Source: Candidatus Saccharimonadota bacterium
GTDB taxonomy: Bacteria > Patescibacteriota > Saccharimonadia > Saccharimonadales > Saccharimonadaceae
Length of the DNA stretch: 54,533 nucleotides
Direction: 5' to 3'
Assembly: GCA_017460105.1 (NCBI GenBank)
Contig: JAFUBS010000012.1
Location: 1 to 54,533 of the forward strand
The translations under genes and the position numbers were made by a program. Below, one piece after another: positions 16,326-24,153 of this stretch; position 1 is the stretch's first letter; every line of letters starts with the position of its first letter. The notes beneath the pieces are model-generated. The model worked only from the letters and a program-made list of their open reading frames with translations, had not been told where the DNA came from and searched no databases.

Positions 16326-16928
16326 TTACTTCTCCTCTCCAACGAGCCATGCTTCCATTGCTGGCAAAGCTGCTTCCACAATCACGACCTTATCAGCATT
16401 CATAATATCGAAAACGTTAAGGTATGTTGGGCGTACTGCTTTTAGATTTGCAATGTTGCGAGTTGCGCGTACTGTCAATTCATCCTTTTCAGGAACTACA
16501 AACAATATATTTGCACTACTGTCAACTTTATTGTCTGCTAATATTTTCATTGTTTCTTTGGTCTTACCATCTTTGATCTTGAAATCTGCAATTGTTACTA
16601 CTGCCTTGTCAGCATTCTTCATCGAAAGTGCTTGGCAAACAGCCTGACGCTTTGCGGATCTGCTAATCTTCTTAGTGAAGTTCTCTTCACCGGTGCGACC
16701 AAACGCCACACCACCATGGCGCCAAATTGGGTTGCGGGTGCTACCGAAACGAGCGCGCCCAGTACCTTTTTGCTTCCATGGTTTCTTGCCGCCACCACGT
16801 ACTTCACCGCGCTTCAAAGTCTTTGCGTGCGAAGAACGAGAATTGGCAAGATATGCATCATAAGCGAGTTTTACTAGCTCATGATTTTCTACGGAGAGAC
16901 CGAAAATGTCTTTGTTAAGTGTAGCCAT
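16326..16928 (-). CDS. rplD: 50S ribosomal protein L4
   Basis: 200 aa. It contributes to the exit-tunnel constriction. The extended loop is recognised from KRGEVRGGGKKPWKQKGTGRAR (about residues 40-61) and FGSTRNPIWRHGGVAFG. The C-terminal fold ends with KVVIVEAALPAMEAWL. In some bacteria L4 autoregulates the S10 operon; here the leader lies upstream of rplC. Confidence 0.97.
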   Translation of the reverse strand: MATLNKDIFGLSVENHELVKLAYDAYLANSRSSHAKTLKRGEVRGGGKKPWKQKGTGRARFGSTRNPIWRHGGVAFGRTGEENFTKKISRSAKRQAVCQALSMKNADKAVVTIADFKIKDGKTKETMKILADNKVDSSANILFVVPEKDELTVRATRNIANLKAVRPTYLNVFDIMNADKVVIVEAALPAMEAWLVGEEK

Positions 16929-16929
16929 A

Positions 16930-17550
16930 TTACTCCTTTCCCTCCACGGTTACGATTGAGCGCTTTGGACCAGGCACTGCGCCTTTGAGACCAATCAAAT
17001 TGTTAGCGGCATCGATATAAGCCACCACCAAATTCTTTACGGTCACAGTATCGTGTCCCATACGTCCTGGCATTTTCTTGCCCTTCCAAACTTTCTGTGG
17101 ATACATCGAACCAATCGAACCAACTTTACGAATATCGCCCTTAAAGCCGTGGGTATTGCGAGATTCGTTAAAGTTATGACGCTTTACCGTGCCTGCATAG
17201 CCTTTACCCTTGCTTGTACCAGTGACGCTAACCTTGTCACCGAGCTTGAAACTTTCTACTGTCAAAGTATCGCCAAGTTTAATACCTTCAGGCAAAACTT
17301 CCACACGAAATTCCTTGAGAACTTTAGGGTTGATATTTTCACCGGCCTTTTTAACGTGGCCAGTAACCGACTTGCTCAGATTCTTACCCTGACCGTAGCC
17401 CACTTGCACAGCATTATAACCGTCGGTTTCGACAGTCTTTATCTGAGTCACTGCGCACGGACCGGCTTGTAGAATTGTAACTGGAGTCACAACGCCATCT
17501 TCACCGATGATCTGGGTCATACCAATTTTGGTGCCGAGAATGACTTGCAT
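16930..17550 (-). CDS. rplC: 50S ribosomal protein L3, first gene of the operon
   Basis: 206 aa. MQVILGTKIGMTQI at the N-terminus and the signature FKGDIRKVGSIGSMYPQKVWKGKKMPGRMG (split: FKGDIRKVGSIGSM, KVWKGKKMPGRMG) are typical. L3 initiates large-subunit assembly. It heads the operon because rpsJ (S10), the usual first gene, is absent. A strong promoter lies at 17772-17800 with a ~210-nt structured leader. An AGGAAAGGAA Shine-Dalgarno precedes the ATG. Confidence 0.97.
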   Translation of the reverse strand: MQVILGTKIGMTQIIGEDGVVTPVTILQAGPCAVTQIKTVETDGYNAVQVGYGQGKNLSKSVTGHVKKAGENINPKVLKEFRVEVLPEGIKLGDTLTVESFKLGDKVSVTGTSKGKGYAGTVKRHNFNESRNTHGFKGDIRKVGSIGSMYPQKVWKGKKMPGRMGHDTVTVKNLVVAYIDAANNLIGLKGAVPGPKRSIVTVEGKE

Positions 17551-17765
17551 TCTATTCCTTTCCTTTAAGTTTGTTTTACCGCATAAACGGTTATTGCCGC
17601 ATAATCGCGGCTTGCCTCACTATTCGTAAGACTTACTCCACTGCCCTGTAAGCAGTACTGCCGTTTTGCCTCTGTACAACAGGCAAAACTGCACTATTAA
17701 AACTAGACTTTGAGGACGGTTTCCAACGTGAGATTTGTGGACCTAACCTTATGTCTAGAAATAAC
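17551..17765 (-). promoter_or_regulatory. structured 5' leader of the ribosomal operon
   Basis: About 210 nt between the predicted start site and rplC. It holds four small hairpins: ACCG/CGGT (17578-17591), GCCGC/GCGGC (17596-17611), ACTGC/GCAGT (17640-17656) and TTTTGCCT/AGGCAAAA (17664-17688). No T-tract follows them, so they are not terminators. A leader for autoregulation by a ribosomal protein is plausible but not shown. Confidence 0.5.
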
Positions 17766-17771
17766 TACTTA

Positions 17772-17800
17772 ATTATAGCACAGAAATTAATTATTTTCAA
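17772..17800 (-). promoter_or_regulatory. main promoter of the rplC operon
   Basis: -35 TTGAAA (17795-17800), 17-bp spacer ending in TGTGC, -10 TATAAT (17772-17777). The -35 region lies inside the 3' end of prfB. Confidence 0.8.
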
Positions 17801-18860
17801 GATAATTATCAATGAAACCTTCGATTTTGCCATCTAGCACTGCGTCCGGGTCGGTTTCTTCATATCCGGTACGCGTATCTTTGACCAATTTATAAGGCTG
17901 CAAGACGTAATTACGTATCTGTTGACCCCAACCCGCCGATTCGCCAGCGCGTAGTTTATCTATAGATTCCGCATGCTGTTCGAGTTGCATTTGCACCAAT
18001 TTACCACGCAAAATCTCCATCGCTTTTTCCTTGTTTTGGAGCTGCGAACGCTCATTCTGGATTGCTACCACTGTATTCGTCGGAAGATGCGTGATTCGTA
18101 CTGCCGAATTAGTAGTGTTTACCGACTGCCCGCCATGACCGCCGGAATGATATACGTCAATTCTGAGGTCTTTATCATCAATCTGCACGTCTGTATCGGC
18201 TTTAATCACTGGTAATATTTCTACCAAAGCAAATGACGTTTGGCGCAAATTGTTTGCATTAAACGGCGACAATCGCACTAGACGATGTACTCCATGCTCG
18301 GATTTCAAGAGCCCATACACGTTACTACCAGACAATTCATATACAGCGGTTTTAATGCCAGCTTCCTCGCCTGCGACTCGCTCAATTAAGGCCGTCTTAA
18401 TATTATTACGTTCTGCAAATCTAAGATACATCCGTTCCAGCATCCCAGCCCAATCCATCGCTTCGGTGCCACCAGCGCCCGATGTAATTCTGAGCACCAC
18501 ATTCTTATCATCATACGGACCAGTAAACCTGAGAGCCTTTTTGAGCTCTACCAGTTGCTCTTCCATTGCAGCAATTTGCATCTCAACCTCCACACGCAGA
18601 CTATCGTCCGCTAGTTCGATCAGCTCTTTTATGTCAGCAATTTGCGTACTTAGCAGTTGCCACGGCTGCACCTCATCGGAAAGTTGCGACAGACGTTGAT
18701 TCTTCTCGGTCGCGACCTGCACATTATGCCAAATTTCCGGCTCTGCAACTTCTTTTTCTAGTTCAGAAATTTCGCTGATTTTTTCATCAATTTTCAGTTT
18801 ATCATATACCTGCTTGAAATCTTGTTCCAGTATATTCAGACGTTTAAGTAAATCTTGCAT
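17787..18860 (-). CDS. prfB: peptide chain release factor 2
   Basis: 357 aa. Terminates translation at UAA and UGA. Visible are the SPF anticodon tripeptide (in RLSPFNANN) and the catalytic GGQ loop (HSGGHGGQSVNTTNSAVR). The RF2 frame is uninterrupted: there is no in-frame UGA or CTTTGA slippery site near codon 25, so the autoregulatory frameshift of many bacteria is absent. Its presence fits UGA being a real stop codon here. The ATG at 18860 follows a TATAAT box by 6 bases, so it is read from a leaderless mRNA. It is divergent from dus. Confidence 0.96.
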   Translation of the reverse strand: MQDLLKRLNILEQDFKQVYDKLKIDEKISEISELEKEVAEPEIWHNVQVATEKNQRLSQLSDEVQPWQLLSTQIADIKELIELADDSLRVEVEMQIAAMEEQLVELKKALRFTGPYDDKNVVLRITSGAGGTEAMDWAGMLERMYLRFAERNNIKTALIERVAGEEAGIKTAVYELSGSNVYGLLKSEHGVHRLVRLSPFNANNLRQTSFALVEILPVIKADTDVQIDDKDLRIDVYHSGGHGGQSVNTTNSAVRITHLPTNTVVAIQNERSQLQNKEKAMEILRGKLVQMQLEQHAESIDKLRAGESAGWGQQIRNYVLQPYKLVKDTRTGYEETDPDAVLDGKIEGFIDNYLENN

Positions 18861-18866
18861 GTACCT

Positions 18867-18872
18867 ATTATA
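18867..18872 (-). promoter_or_regulatory. leaderless promoter of prfB
   Basis: TATAAT ending 6 bases before the prfB ATG. The start site should be at or next to the A of ATG. A GGAG occurs only upstream of the -10 box, where it cannot serve as an SD. Confidence 0.7.
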
Positions 18873-18897
18873 TCATTAATCTCCTGGGGGTAGGGGG

Positions 18898-18926
18898 TTG
18901 ATTTCTCAACGCATTTATGCTAGATT
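18898..18926 (+). promoter_or_regulatory. promoter of dus
   Basis: -35 TTGATT (18898-18903), 17-bp spacer, -10 TAGATT (18921-18926), ending 13 bases before the chosen ATG at 18940. The 5' leader would be only about 6 nt. Confidence 0.55.
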
Positions 18927-18939
18927 AAAGATTACATTT

Positions 18940-19902
18940 ATGAACATCTGGAATAATTTACCGAAACCATTTCTAATCTTGGCGCCCATGGAAGGCGTCA
19001 CCGACATTGCCTTCCGCCAGGTTATTGCTCATGCTGGTCGGCCAGATTTGTTCTTCACAGAATTTACCAACGTCAGTAGCTATGCATCCGAAAAAGGCCG
19101 CCACAACGCCTTAGAACGTCTAGAAATTGCACCCTCGGATTCCCCTATTATTGCCCAGATTTGGGGCAAAAATCCTGAGCACTTTGCGGAAATTTCCAGC
19201 GCGCTCGAATCGCTTGGTTTTTCTGGCATAGACCTCAATTTTGGCTGTCCAGACAAGAACGTCAACCGTACCGGCGGTGGCGCCGCCATGATTAAGACGC
19301 CAGAGCTCGCCGTAGAATGTTATCGCAACGCTCGTTCTCATACAGCTCTACCGGTTTCTATTAAAACGCGCCTCGGCTGGAGCCAGCCAGAAGAATTCCG
19401 CGAATGGCTACCAGTACTACTCCACGAGCATCCAGCCGCCCTCACGGTGCATCTTCGTACCAAGAAAGAGATGAGCAAAGTCCCCGCCCACTACGAGTTG
19501 ATTCCGGAAATCGTTGAACTACGCAACCAAATTAGTCCAGACACCAAGTTAATCATCAATGGCGACATCAAGGATCGTGCTCACGCGCTAGAACTTCACA
19601 CTAAGTATCCAGAAGTAGATGGTTTTATGATTGGTCGTGGCGTCTTCCAGAACCCATACTGTTTCACCGACCACCGACCCACCCGCGCAGAATTGATGGA
19701 ACTTTTGAATTTGCATTTAGACTTGTACGAAAAAGCATCTTCTCATACACTGCCTTATGAACCCTTAAAGCATTTTTTCAAAATCTACATCAACAATTTC
19801 CCGGGCGCATCAGATATCCGTGCGAAGCTCATGGAGACGCATTCCGTCGCCGAAGCGCGCGCCGTTCTAGGCGCCAGCATGATTGAAGATAATGTGTTAT
19901 AA
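18940..19902 (+). CDS. dus: tRNA-dihydrouridine synthase
   Basis: About 320 aa. FMN enzyme that reduces uridines in tRNA D-loops. The TIM-barrel start LILAPMEGVTDIAFR, the catalytic Cys block DLNFGCPDKNVNRTGGGAAM, the KTRLGW strand and the phosphate-binding GRGVFQNP are all present. The frame is open upstream to a TTG at 18898, but that TTG coincides with a -35 box; the ATG at 18940 (MNIWNNLPKPF) aligns better with family N-termini. The downstream promoter of the next gene overlaps the last codons. Confidence 0.93.
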   Translation: MNIWNNLPKPFLILAPMEGVTDIAFRQVIAHAGRPDLFFTEFTNVSSYASEKGRHNALERLEIAPSDSPIIAQIWGKNPEHFAEISSALESLGFSGIDLNFGCPDKNVNRTGGGAAMIKTPELAVECYRNARSHTALPVSIKTRLGWSQPEEFREWLPVLLHEHPAALTVHLRTKKEMSKVPAHYELIPEIVELRNQISPDTKLIINGDIKDRAHALELHTKYPEVDGFMIGRGVFQNPYCFTDHRPTRAELMELLNLHLDLYEKASSHTLPYEPLKHFFKIYINNFPGASDIRAKLMETHSVAEARAVLGASMIEDNVL

Positions 19903-19903
19903 T
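19898..19903 (+). promoter_or_regulatory. extended -10 promoter of the 20045 gene
   Basis: TGTTATAAT (TATAAT at 19898-19903) lies across the dus stop codon. No -35 at good spacing is clear. The resulting leader is about 135 nt. Confidence 0.5.
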
Positions 19904-19964
19904 GAAATTACTCATGCTACACCTAGGTCACTGGCAATGAGAAAAGTTCAAAGCTGCGGGTATC

Positions 19965-20015
19965 GTCATTTATGCTCGTAGCCAGGAGCCAATAAATCAG
20001 GCTCACATAAATGAC
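19965..20015 (+). promoter_or_regulatory. structured leader element
   Basis: GTCATTTATG (19965-19974) and CATAAATGAC (20006-20015) form a perfect 10-bp stem that encloses a second hairpin, GAGCC (19986-19990) with GGCTC (20000-20004). It lies in the 5' leader of the small gene at 20045 and ends about 20 bases before its Shine-Dalgarno. It may be a cis-regulatory RNA. Confidence 0.5.
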
Positions 20016-20044
20016 TCTAACAATCATAATTTGAAGGAGTCTTT

Positions 20045-20296
20045 ATGAAAAACTTTAATAAAAACAAAACGGAACGCGTAGAGGTAATGGCCCTCTTCGG
20101 ATACGAAATGACTCCGTGTCAGCCACTCACATTCAGGCGACGGGGCGAGTCCGAAACGGAAATTACCGACCTCTTGCAAACCCACGTTCGCTTTGCGGGC
20201 GAAGCGGTCTTGCACATCTTCGACGTTCTCGTTGGCCGGGAAAAAATGACGCTGGAGTTCAACTCTCGCGATTTATCCTGGCACCTCACACAATAA
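20045..20296 (+). CDS. small protein of unknown function
   Basis: 83 aa, charged and soluble, no transmembrane segment. I do not recognise it. The middle is ...GESETEITDLLQTHVRF and later HIFDVLVGREKMTLEF. It is supported as a gene by an AAGGAGT Shine-Dalgarno 6 bases before ATG, its own promoter and long leader, and a perfect terminator right after the stop. Confidence 0.75.
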   Translation: MKNFNKNKTERVEVMALFGYEMTPCQPLTFRRRGESETEITDLLQTHVRFAGEAVLHIFDVLVGREKMTLEFNSRDLSWHLTQ

Positions 20297-20326
20297 AATA
20301 TATCCCCGAAAGGGGATATATTTTAT
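20295..20326 (+). terminator. bidirectional terminator
   Basis: AAAATATATCCCC, loop GAAA, GGGGATATATTTT. It serves the small gene on the plus strand and murL on the minus strand, whose stop lies inside it. Confidence 0.85.
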
Positions 20327-21522
20327 ATTTCGAACGGCAACCGGCCATATCCGGGCAACCTATCATGATAGGCCTTTTTTAGTTCTGCCCTACTCGCTAC
20401 ACACTCAAACGGTTTCATCACACCATCCACGCCCAAAAGGCCTTTATAGATCTCAGTCAAATCCACATCTTCAAACAAATCGTGCCCAAAAATTTTCCTT
20501 TGTTCCTCATATGCCACAAACGGTGCGAAAAGCAAATACGAATTCGCACATTTTGCACATTTTCCACACCATTTCAGCTCACGATTATTCGCATTTTGTT
20601 TATAATTCGCCACATTGCAAGACGAAAACTTATCTCCGTACTTATCCCAGCACTTTTCCGCAAACATTTGCGCAATCGTTAGCTCATCATATTTCTCTAG
20701 CGGCAAATCGATCTTCAAATCTGTAGAAACATACTCCCCCAAATATTCGCGAAGAAGCCTCTGTGCCTCTGCCGTCTTAGACCACTGATGGTTCACTGGC
20801 AAATCATCAATCCAGGCATGCGGTTCTACACCCTCCATGCCAATACCGAGCACAATCTTATCACATCTCAACAAAATTGCTTGCACCAAGGCTAGTGCTT
20901 CGTTGATAATTGTTACTGGTACATGTCCATTCATTCCGCCAGCACGTTTCAAAGCTTCCTTATCTATCTCACGCCGCACAATCACAGGATTCATCTCGCC
21001 CGCAGCGTCATCTACAATTTCCGGATAGCTCTCCTGCGCAGTGATGTACATCGTATAGCATTTGATGTCCTGTTCTCGTAGCATTTCTAACGCTAGGAGC
21101 GAGTCTTTTCCACCACTCACTAATACAAGCGCACGATTAGTCTCGAACGAATTATCCGCCGCGTCACTTTTCGCCGCGTCACTTTTCGCCACAAAATGCG
21201 CCAAATCCTTCCGCTTTAGCCCATTTTCAAAAGCAAACTGACTTAATCCCTCCTGATAGACTTTATCAAAGAATCTTGCCTGCCACTCATCGAGCGTAGC
21301 ACTCACCTTTACTTCGCTTCCAGCCGCGACTTTGTAATATGAAGTTCCCAGCACCATAAATGCCAAAAAGAGCGCTCGCTCCAATACATCTTTATCGTAT
21401 TTTTCCGAACGTTTTATTGCGAACTTCACCCTTTCCTCAAAAGTTTCCGTATCGTTCCGATACCGAAACTTCGCCACCCCAGTCGCATCGTCAAATGAAT
21501 AATTCAAAAATTCGAAACTCAT
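20323..21522 (-). CDS. murL: UDP-MurNAc-L-Ala-L-Glu epimerase (MurL)
   Basis: 399 aa. It matches the MurL family: an ATP-pyrophosphatase PP-loop SGGKDS (136-141) in the middle and a Cys cluster WCGKCAKCANSYLLFAPF near residue 320. In Xanthomonas oryzae, MurL converts the L-Glu of UDP-MurNAc-L-Ala-L-Glu to D-Glu after a MurD2 enzyme has added L-Glu. The gene overlaps the murD stop by 4 bases, so the two are co-translated and the pathway assignment is strengthened. A short tandem duplication encodes AKSDAAKSDAAD at about 112-123. No murI is seen in this window. Confidence 0.88.
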   Translation of the reverse strand: MSFEFLNYSFDDATGVAKFRYRNDTETFEERVKFAIKRSEKYDKDVLERALFLAFMVLGTSYYKVAAGSEVKVSATLDEWQARFFDKVYQEGLSQFAFENGLKRKDLAHFVAKSDAAKSDAADNSFETNRALVLVSGGKDSLLALEMLREQDIKCYTMYITAQESYPEIVDDAAGEMNPVIVRREIDKEALKRAGGMNGHVPVTIINEALALVQAILLRCDKIVLGIGMEGVEPHAWIDDLPVNHQWSKTAEAQRLLREYLGEYVSTDLKIDLPLEKYDELTIAQMFAEKCWDKYGDKFSSCNVANYKQNANNRELKWCGKCAKCANSYLLFAPFVAYEEQRKIFGHDLFEDVDLTEIYKGLLGVDGVMKPFECVASRAELKKAYHDRLPGYGRLPFEI

Positions 21523-22814
21523 TTTAATTCCTTCACTAGTTCTTTGAATTTATCCCCTCGCTCATAAAAATCTTTAAACATATCAAAACTCGCTGCTCCT
21601 GGGCTAAGCAGCACCACTGGCCCAACGCCATTGCTAGCCTCATGCCTCTCTCCATTCGCATCTTGCAATGTTCGCCCCTGACGCGCGTCACTTTCAAGAC
21701 GTTCTGCCACGTCACGCGCACTAACTACGGCCTTCTCCAGGCTATTGCTGAGTAGATATTTCTCCGCATCCTCACCTTCCGCCAACTTTTGTCTAGTTTC
21801 ACCAATCAAAATCACTTTGACGAGATTTGGAGCGTCAAAGATCGCCCGTTTTTCCATAGTCAAATTCAACCCTCGATCTTTACCACCCGCAATTAACACT
21901 AGTGGTCGGTCGGCAAAAGTCTTTATTGCCACATCGAGCGACGGGTATGACGCCGAAAAACTGTCATCGTAGTAATCCACTCCGTTCAAAGTTCTTACAT
22001 ATTCAATATGGTGAGGCAATCCTTTAAAATCTTTAAACGCCTCAGCGATTTCTTCATAATAATCTGATACGATGTCCTCTACTGGCAAACACAAAAATCC
22101 CGATACGGCAAGTAAAGCCGCTTCCGCGTTTTCCTTATTGTGTTCCCCAGGCACCCCTAAACTATCCAATAGTTTACGCATTTTTTCAGACATATCATCT
22201 AGTGGATAGGCTAGTTTGTGCGCAGAAGATTCTTCCGCAACCTTTACCGACCACTTATTATTCTTAAAATATACCAAAGTGTCACTAGTTGTTTGATGCC
22301 TTGCGATATTTGCCTTCGCTTCTACATAGTCATCAAACCCATCATGCACGTTTAGATGGTCCGCCTCGATTCTTAATACTACTGCCACCCTCGGCGATCG
22401 TTCAAGATCCCACAGCTGAAAACTGCTCATCTCATATACCACCACATCGTTAGCCGTCAAATCATCTAGTACATCTATCGCCGGCTTGCCAATATTCCCT
22501 ACCAAATATACTTTTTTGCCAATCGCCTGAAGAATTGCCGTAATCAAAGAACAAGTTGTACCCTTGCCCTTAGTTCCCGTCACACCAATGATTGGCGCAG
22601 GGCACTTTTCAAAAAAATATCTAGTTACACTAGTAAATTCTTTTCTTGGATGTACAGATGGGCTTCTAAAAACCATGTCGTATTCCGAAAAATCGACCCC
22701 CTTCAGCTCTTCTAACGTAAATTTATCAAAAATCTTTATCTCGTCATCTCGCCGAGAAAAATACCTCCCAACTGCTTTCCCCTCTTTACCATACCCCAAT
22801 ACTGCAATTTTCAT
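21519..22814 (-). CDS. murD: Mur ligase, MurD (likely MurD2, L-Glu adding)
   Basis: 431 aa. Adds glutamate to UDP-MurNAc-L-Ala in the cytoplasm. It has the N-terminal Rossmann-like part (KIAVLGYGKEGKAVGRYF), the ATP loop GVTGTKGKGTT (about 99-109), the NxxxxH-type region EADHLNVHDGFDDYVEAKANI and the C-terminal Mur ligase domain (LIAGGKDRGLN). The adjacent murL makes an L-Glu-using MurD2 likely, although sequence alone does not let me separate MurD from MurD2. ATG follows a TATAAT box by 6 bases. Confidence 0.88.
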   Translation of the reverse strand: MKIAVLGYGKEGKAVGRYFSRRDDEIKIFDKFTLEELKGVDFSEYDMVFRSPSVHPRKEFTSVTRYFFEKCPAPIIGVTGTKGKGTTCSLITAILQAIGKKVYLVGNIGKPAIDVLDDLTANDVVVYEMSSFQLWDLERSPRVAVVLRIEADHLNVHDGFDDYVEAKANIARHQTTSDTLVYFKNNKWSVKVAEESSAHKLAYPLDDMSEKMRKLLDSLGVPGEHNKENAEAALLAVSGFLCLPVEDIVSDYYEEIAEAFKDFKGLPHHIEYVRTLNGVDYYDDSFSASYPSLDVAIKTFADRPLVLIAGGKDRGLNLTMEKRAIFDAPNLVKVILIGETRQKLAEGEDAEKYLLSNSLEKAVVSARDVAERLESDARQGRTLQDANGERHEASNGVGPVVLLSPGAASFDMFKDFYERGDKFKELVKELK

Positions 22815-22820
22815 AGTCTA

Positions 22821-22826
22821 ATTATA
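22821..22826 (-). promoter_or_regulatory. leaderless promoter of murD-murL
   Basis: GTGCTATAAT with TATAAT ending 6 bases before the murD ATG. No Shine-Dalgarno is present. Confidence 0.7.
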
Positions 22827-22832
22827 GCACAA

Positions 22833-24104
22833 CTAGAAATTCAAATGCGTTTCCAATCCCGAAATTACTGCTTTCTCCACCGAAGAGACTGTAGCAAATC
22901 CTTTTATTCCGGACCCTGCAAATTCGCGTGCAAGCTCAATCATCTTGGCTTTATCAATTCCGCGGATCAAATTCGGTACCGTATCATATTTCACGACACC
23001 TTCATTCACAAAGTAATTTTCCGCATAATAATCTGCCACCTGCCCCACCGTCTGTGCGCCCATTTGGAAACGTCCAAGCGCATAAGATTTCGCAGCGTCA
23101 AAATCTTTATCTGATATCTCACCATTGAGCGTCCGCATCAATTCCTTCTGAATCAAAAGGAACAATTCTTCAGCATTCTCTACATTTACCTCGCCATCAA
23201 AGTCCCAATAAGTGTGATGTGAATTGCTCGCCACCGAACTCCCCATCCCGTAAACCAGACCTTTTTTACGTGCAGTACCAAAAATTCGTGAATTAGTCGT
23301 CCCGTTCAATATATGATTCAAACAGTTCATTGCAAATACTTCGTTAATCTCGAGATGTCGCGGTGTCACCAAAGAAAAACCAAACGTAATATTAGAGGCA
23401 TCTTTACGACGTATCGATACCGCCTCCGAAGAATGAAGCTCCGCCCGAGGTATTTCGAATTTTTCGCCCTCTTTGAGCGGCCATTTTTCTAGCTCATTAA
23501 TAATTTTGTGTCGACGTCCTCGAATCTTGCCAGCAATAATAAAAAGCATATTCTTTGCCGTATGTGTACGACGATAGTGTTCACGAATATCTTTGAGTTC
23601 TATATTTGAAATTGTCTTCAAACGCTCCGGCAAATCCAAAATTTCTTCACCTACTGCTTGCTGCACTCGAGGCCAGAGCAGGCGATAATAATCGTTCATA
23701 TATCCCGTTAATTCCGAACGCACATTAGCCTTTTCGGATTTCAACTCTTCCTCATTGAATCTCGGCTCGCAAATCGATACGCGCTGAAGTTCCATAATTC
23801 TATCCCACTCAAAATCAGCACATTCCGTCTCATAACATACCGACACGTCACTCGTCCAAGCATTGTGATACGCACCATTCTTAGTAAATTCTGCCTCAAA
23901 TGCTTGCTCATCACGAAACTTCGCATTGGCACCAAACGCCAGGTGTTCCACTACATGCGGCAACTCGTACACATCATGGTTTTTTGCATAGAGCATACCT
24001 GCACGAAACTCAATTCGTGTCGCCATCACGCTGGCACCAGGGATATTTATCAAAAGCCCCTTAGCGCCGTTTTTTAGTTGTACTTCTTCTACAGAATGTT
24101 TCAT
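22833..24104 (-). CDS. M16 family zinc metallopeptidase (insulinase-like)
   Basis: 423 aa, one M16 unit with its inactive-like C-terminal half. The zinc motif HVVEH (about residues 49-53, in LPHVVEHLAFG) and the distal Glu region EEELKSEKANVRSEL (about 120-134) are intact, so it should be an active peptidase. No signal peptide is visible, so it is probably cytoplasmic and may degrade peptides or process a precursor. It stands alone between murD and secA. Confidence 0.88.
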   Translation of the reverse strand: MKHSVEEVQLKNGAKGLLINIPGASVMATRIEFRAGMLYAKNHDVYELPHVVEHLAFGANAKFRDEQAFEAEFTKNGAYHNAWTSDVSVCYETECADFEWDRIMELQRVSICEPRFNEEELKSEKANVRSELTGYMNDYYRLLWPRVQQAVGEEILDLPERLKTISNIELKDIREHYRRTHTAKNMLFIIAGKIRGRRHKIINELEKWPLKEGEKFEIPRAELHSSEAVSIRRKDASNITFGFSLVTPRHLEINEVFAMNCLNHILNGTTNSRIFGTARKKGLVYGMGSSVASNSHHTYWDFDGEVNVENAEELFLLIQKELMRTLNGEISDKDFDAAKSYALGRFQMGAQTVGQVADYYAENYFVNEGVVKYDTVPNLIRGIDKAKMIELAREFAGSGIKGFATVSSVEKAVISGLETHLNF

Positions 24105-24117
24105 ATACCTAAATAAG

Positions 24118-24146
24118 TTGACAGATTAAGAAGATTATGCTATAAT
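24118..24146 (+). promoter_or_regulatory. consensus promoter pointing antisense into secA
   Basis: TTGACA (24118-24123), exactly 17 bp, TATAAT (24141-24146). It is one of the best sigma70 matches in the window, yet downstream there is only the 3' end of secA on the opposite strand. It could make an antisense RNA to secA. Confidence 0.5.
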
Positions 24147-24153
24147 ATATAGA

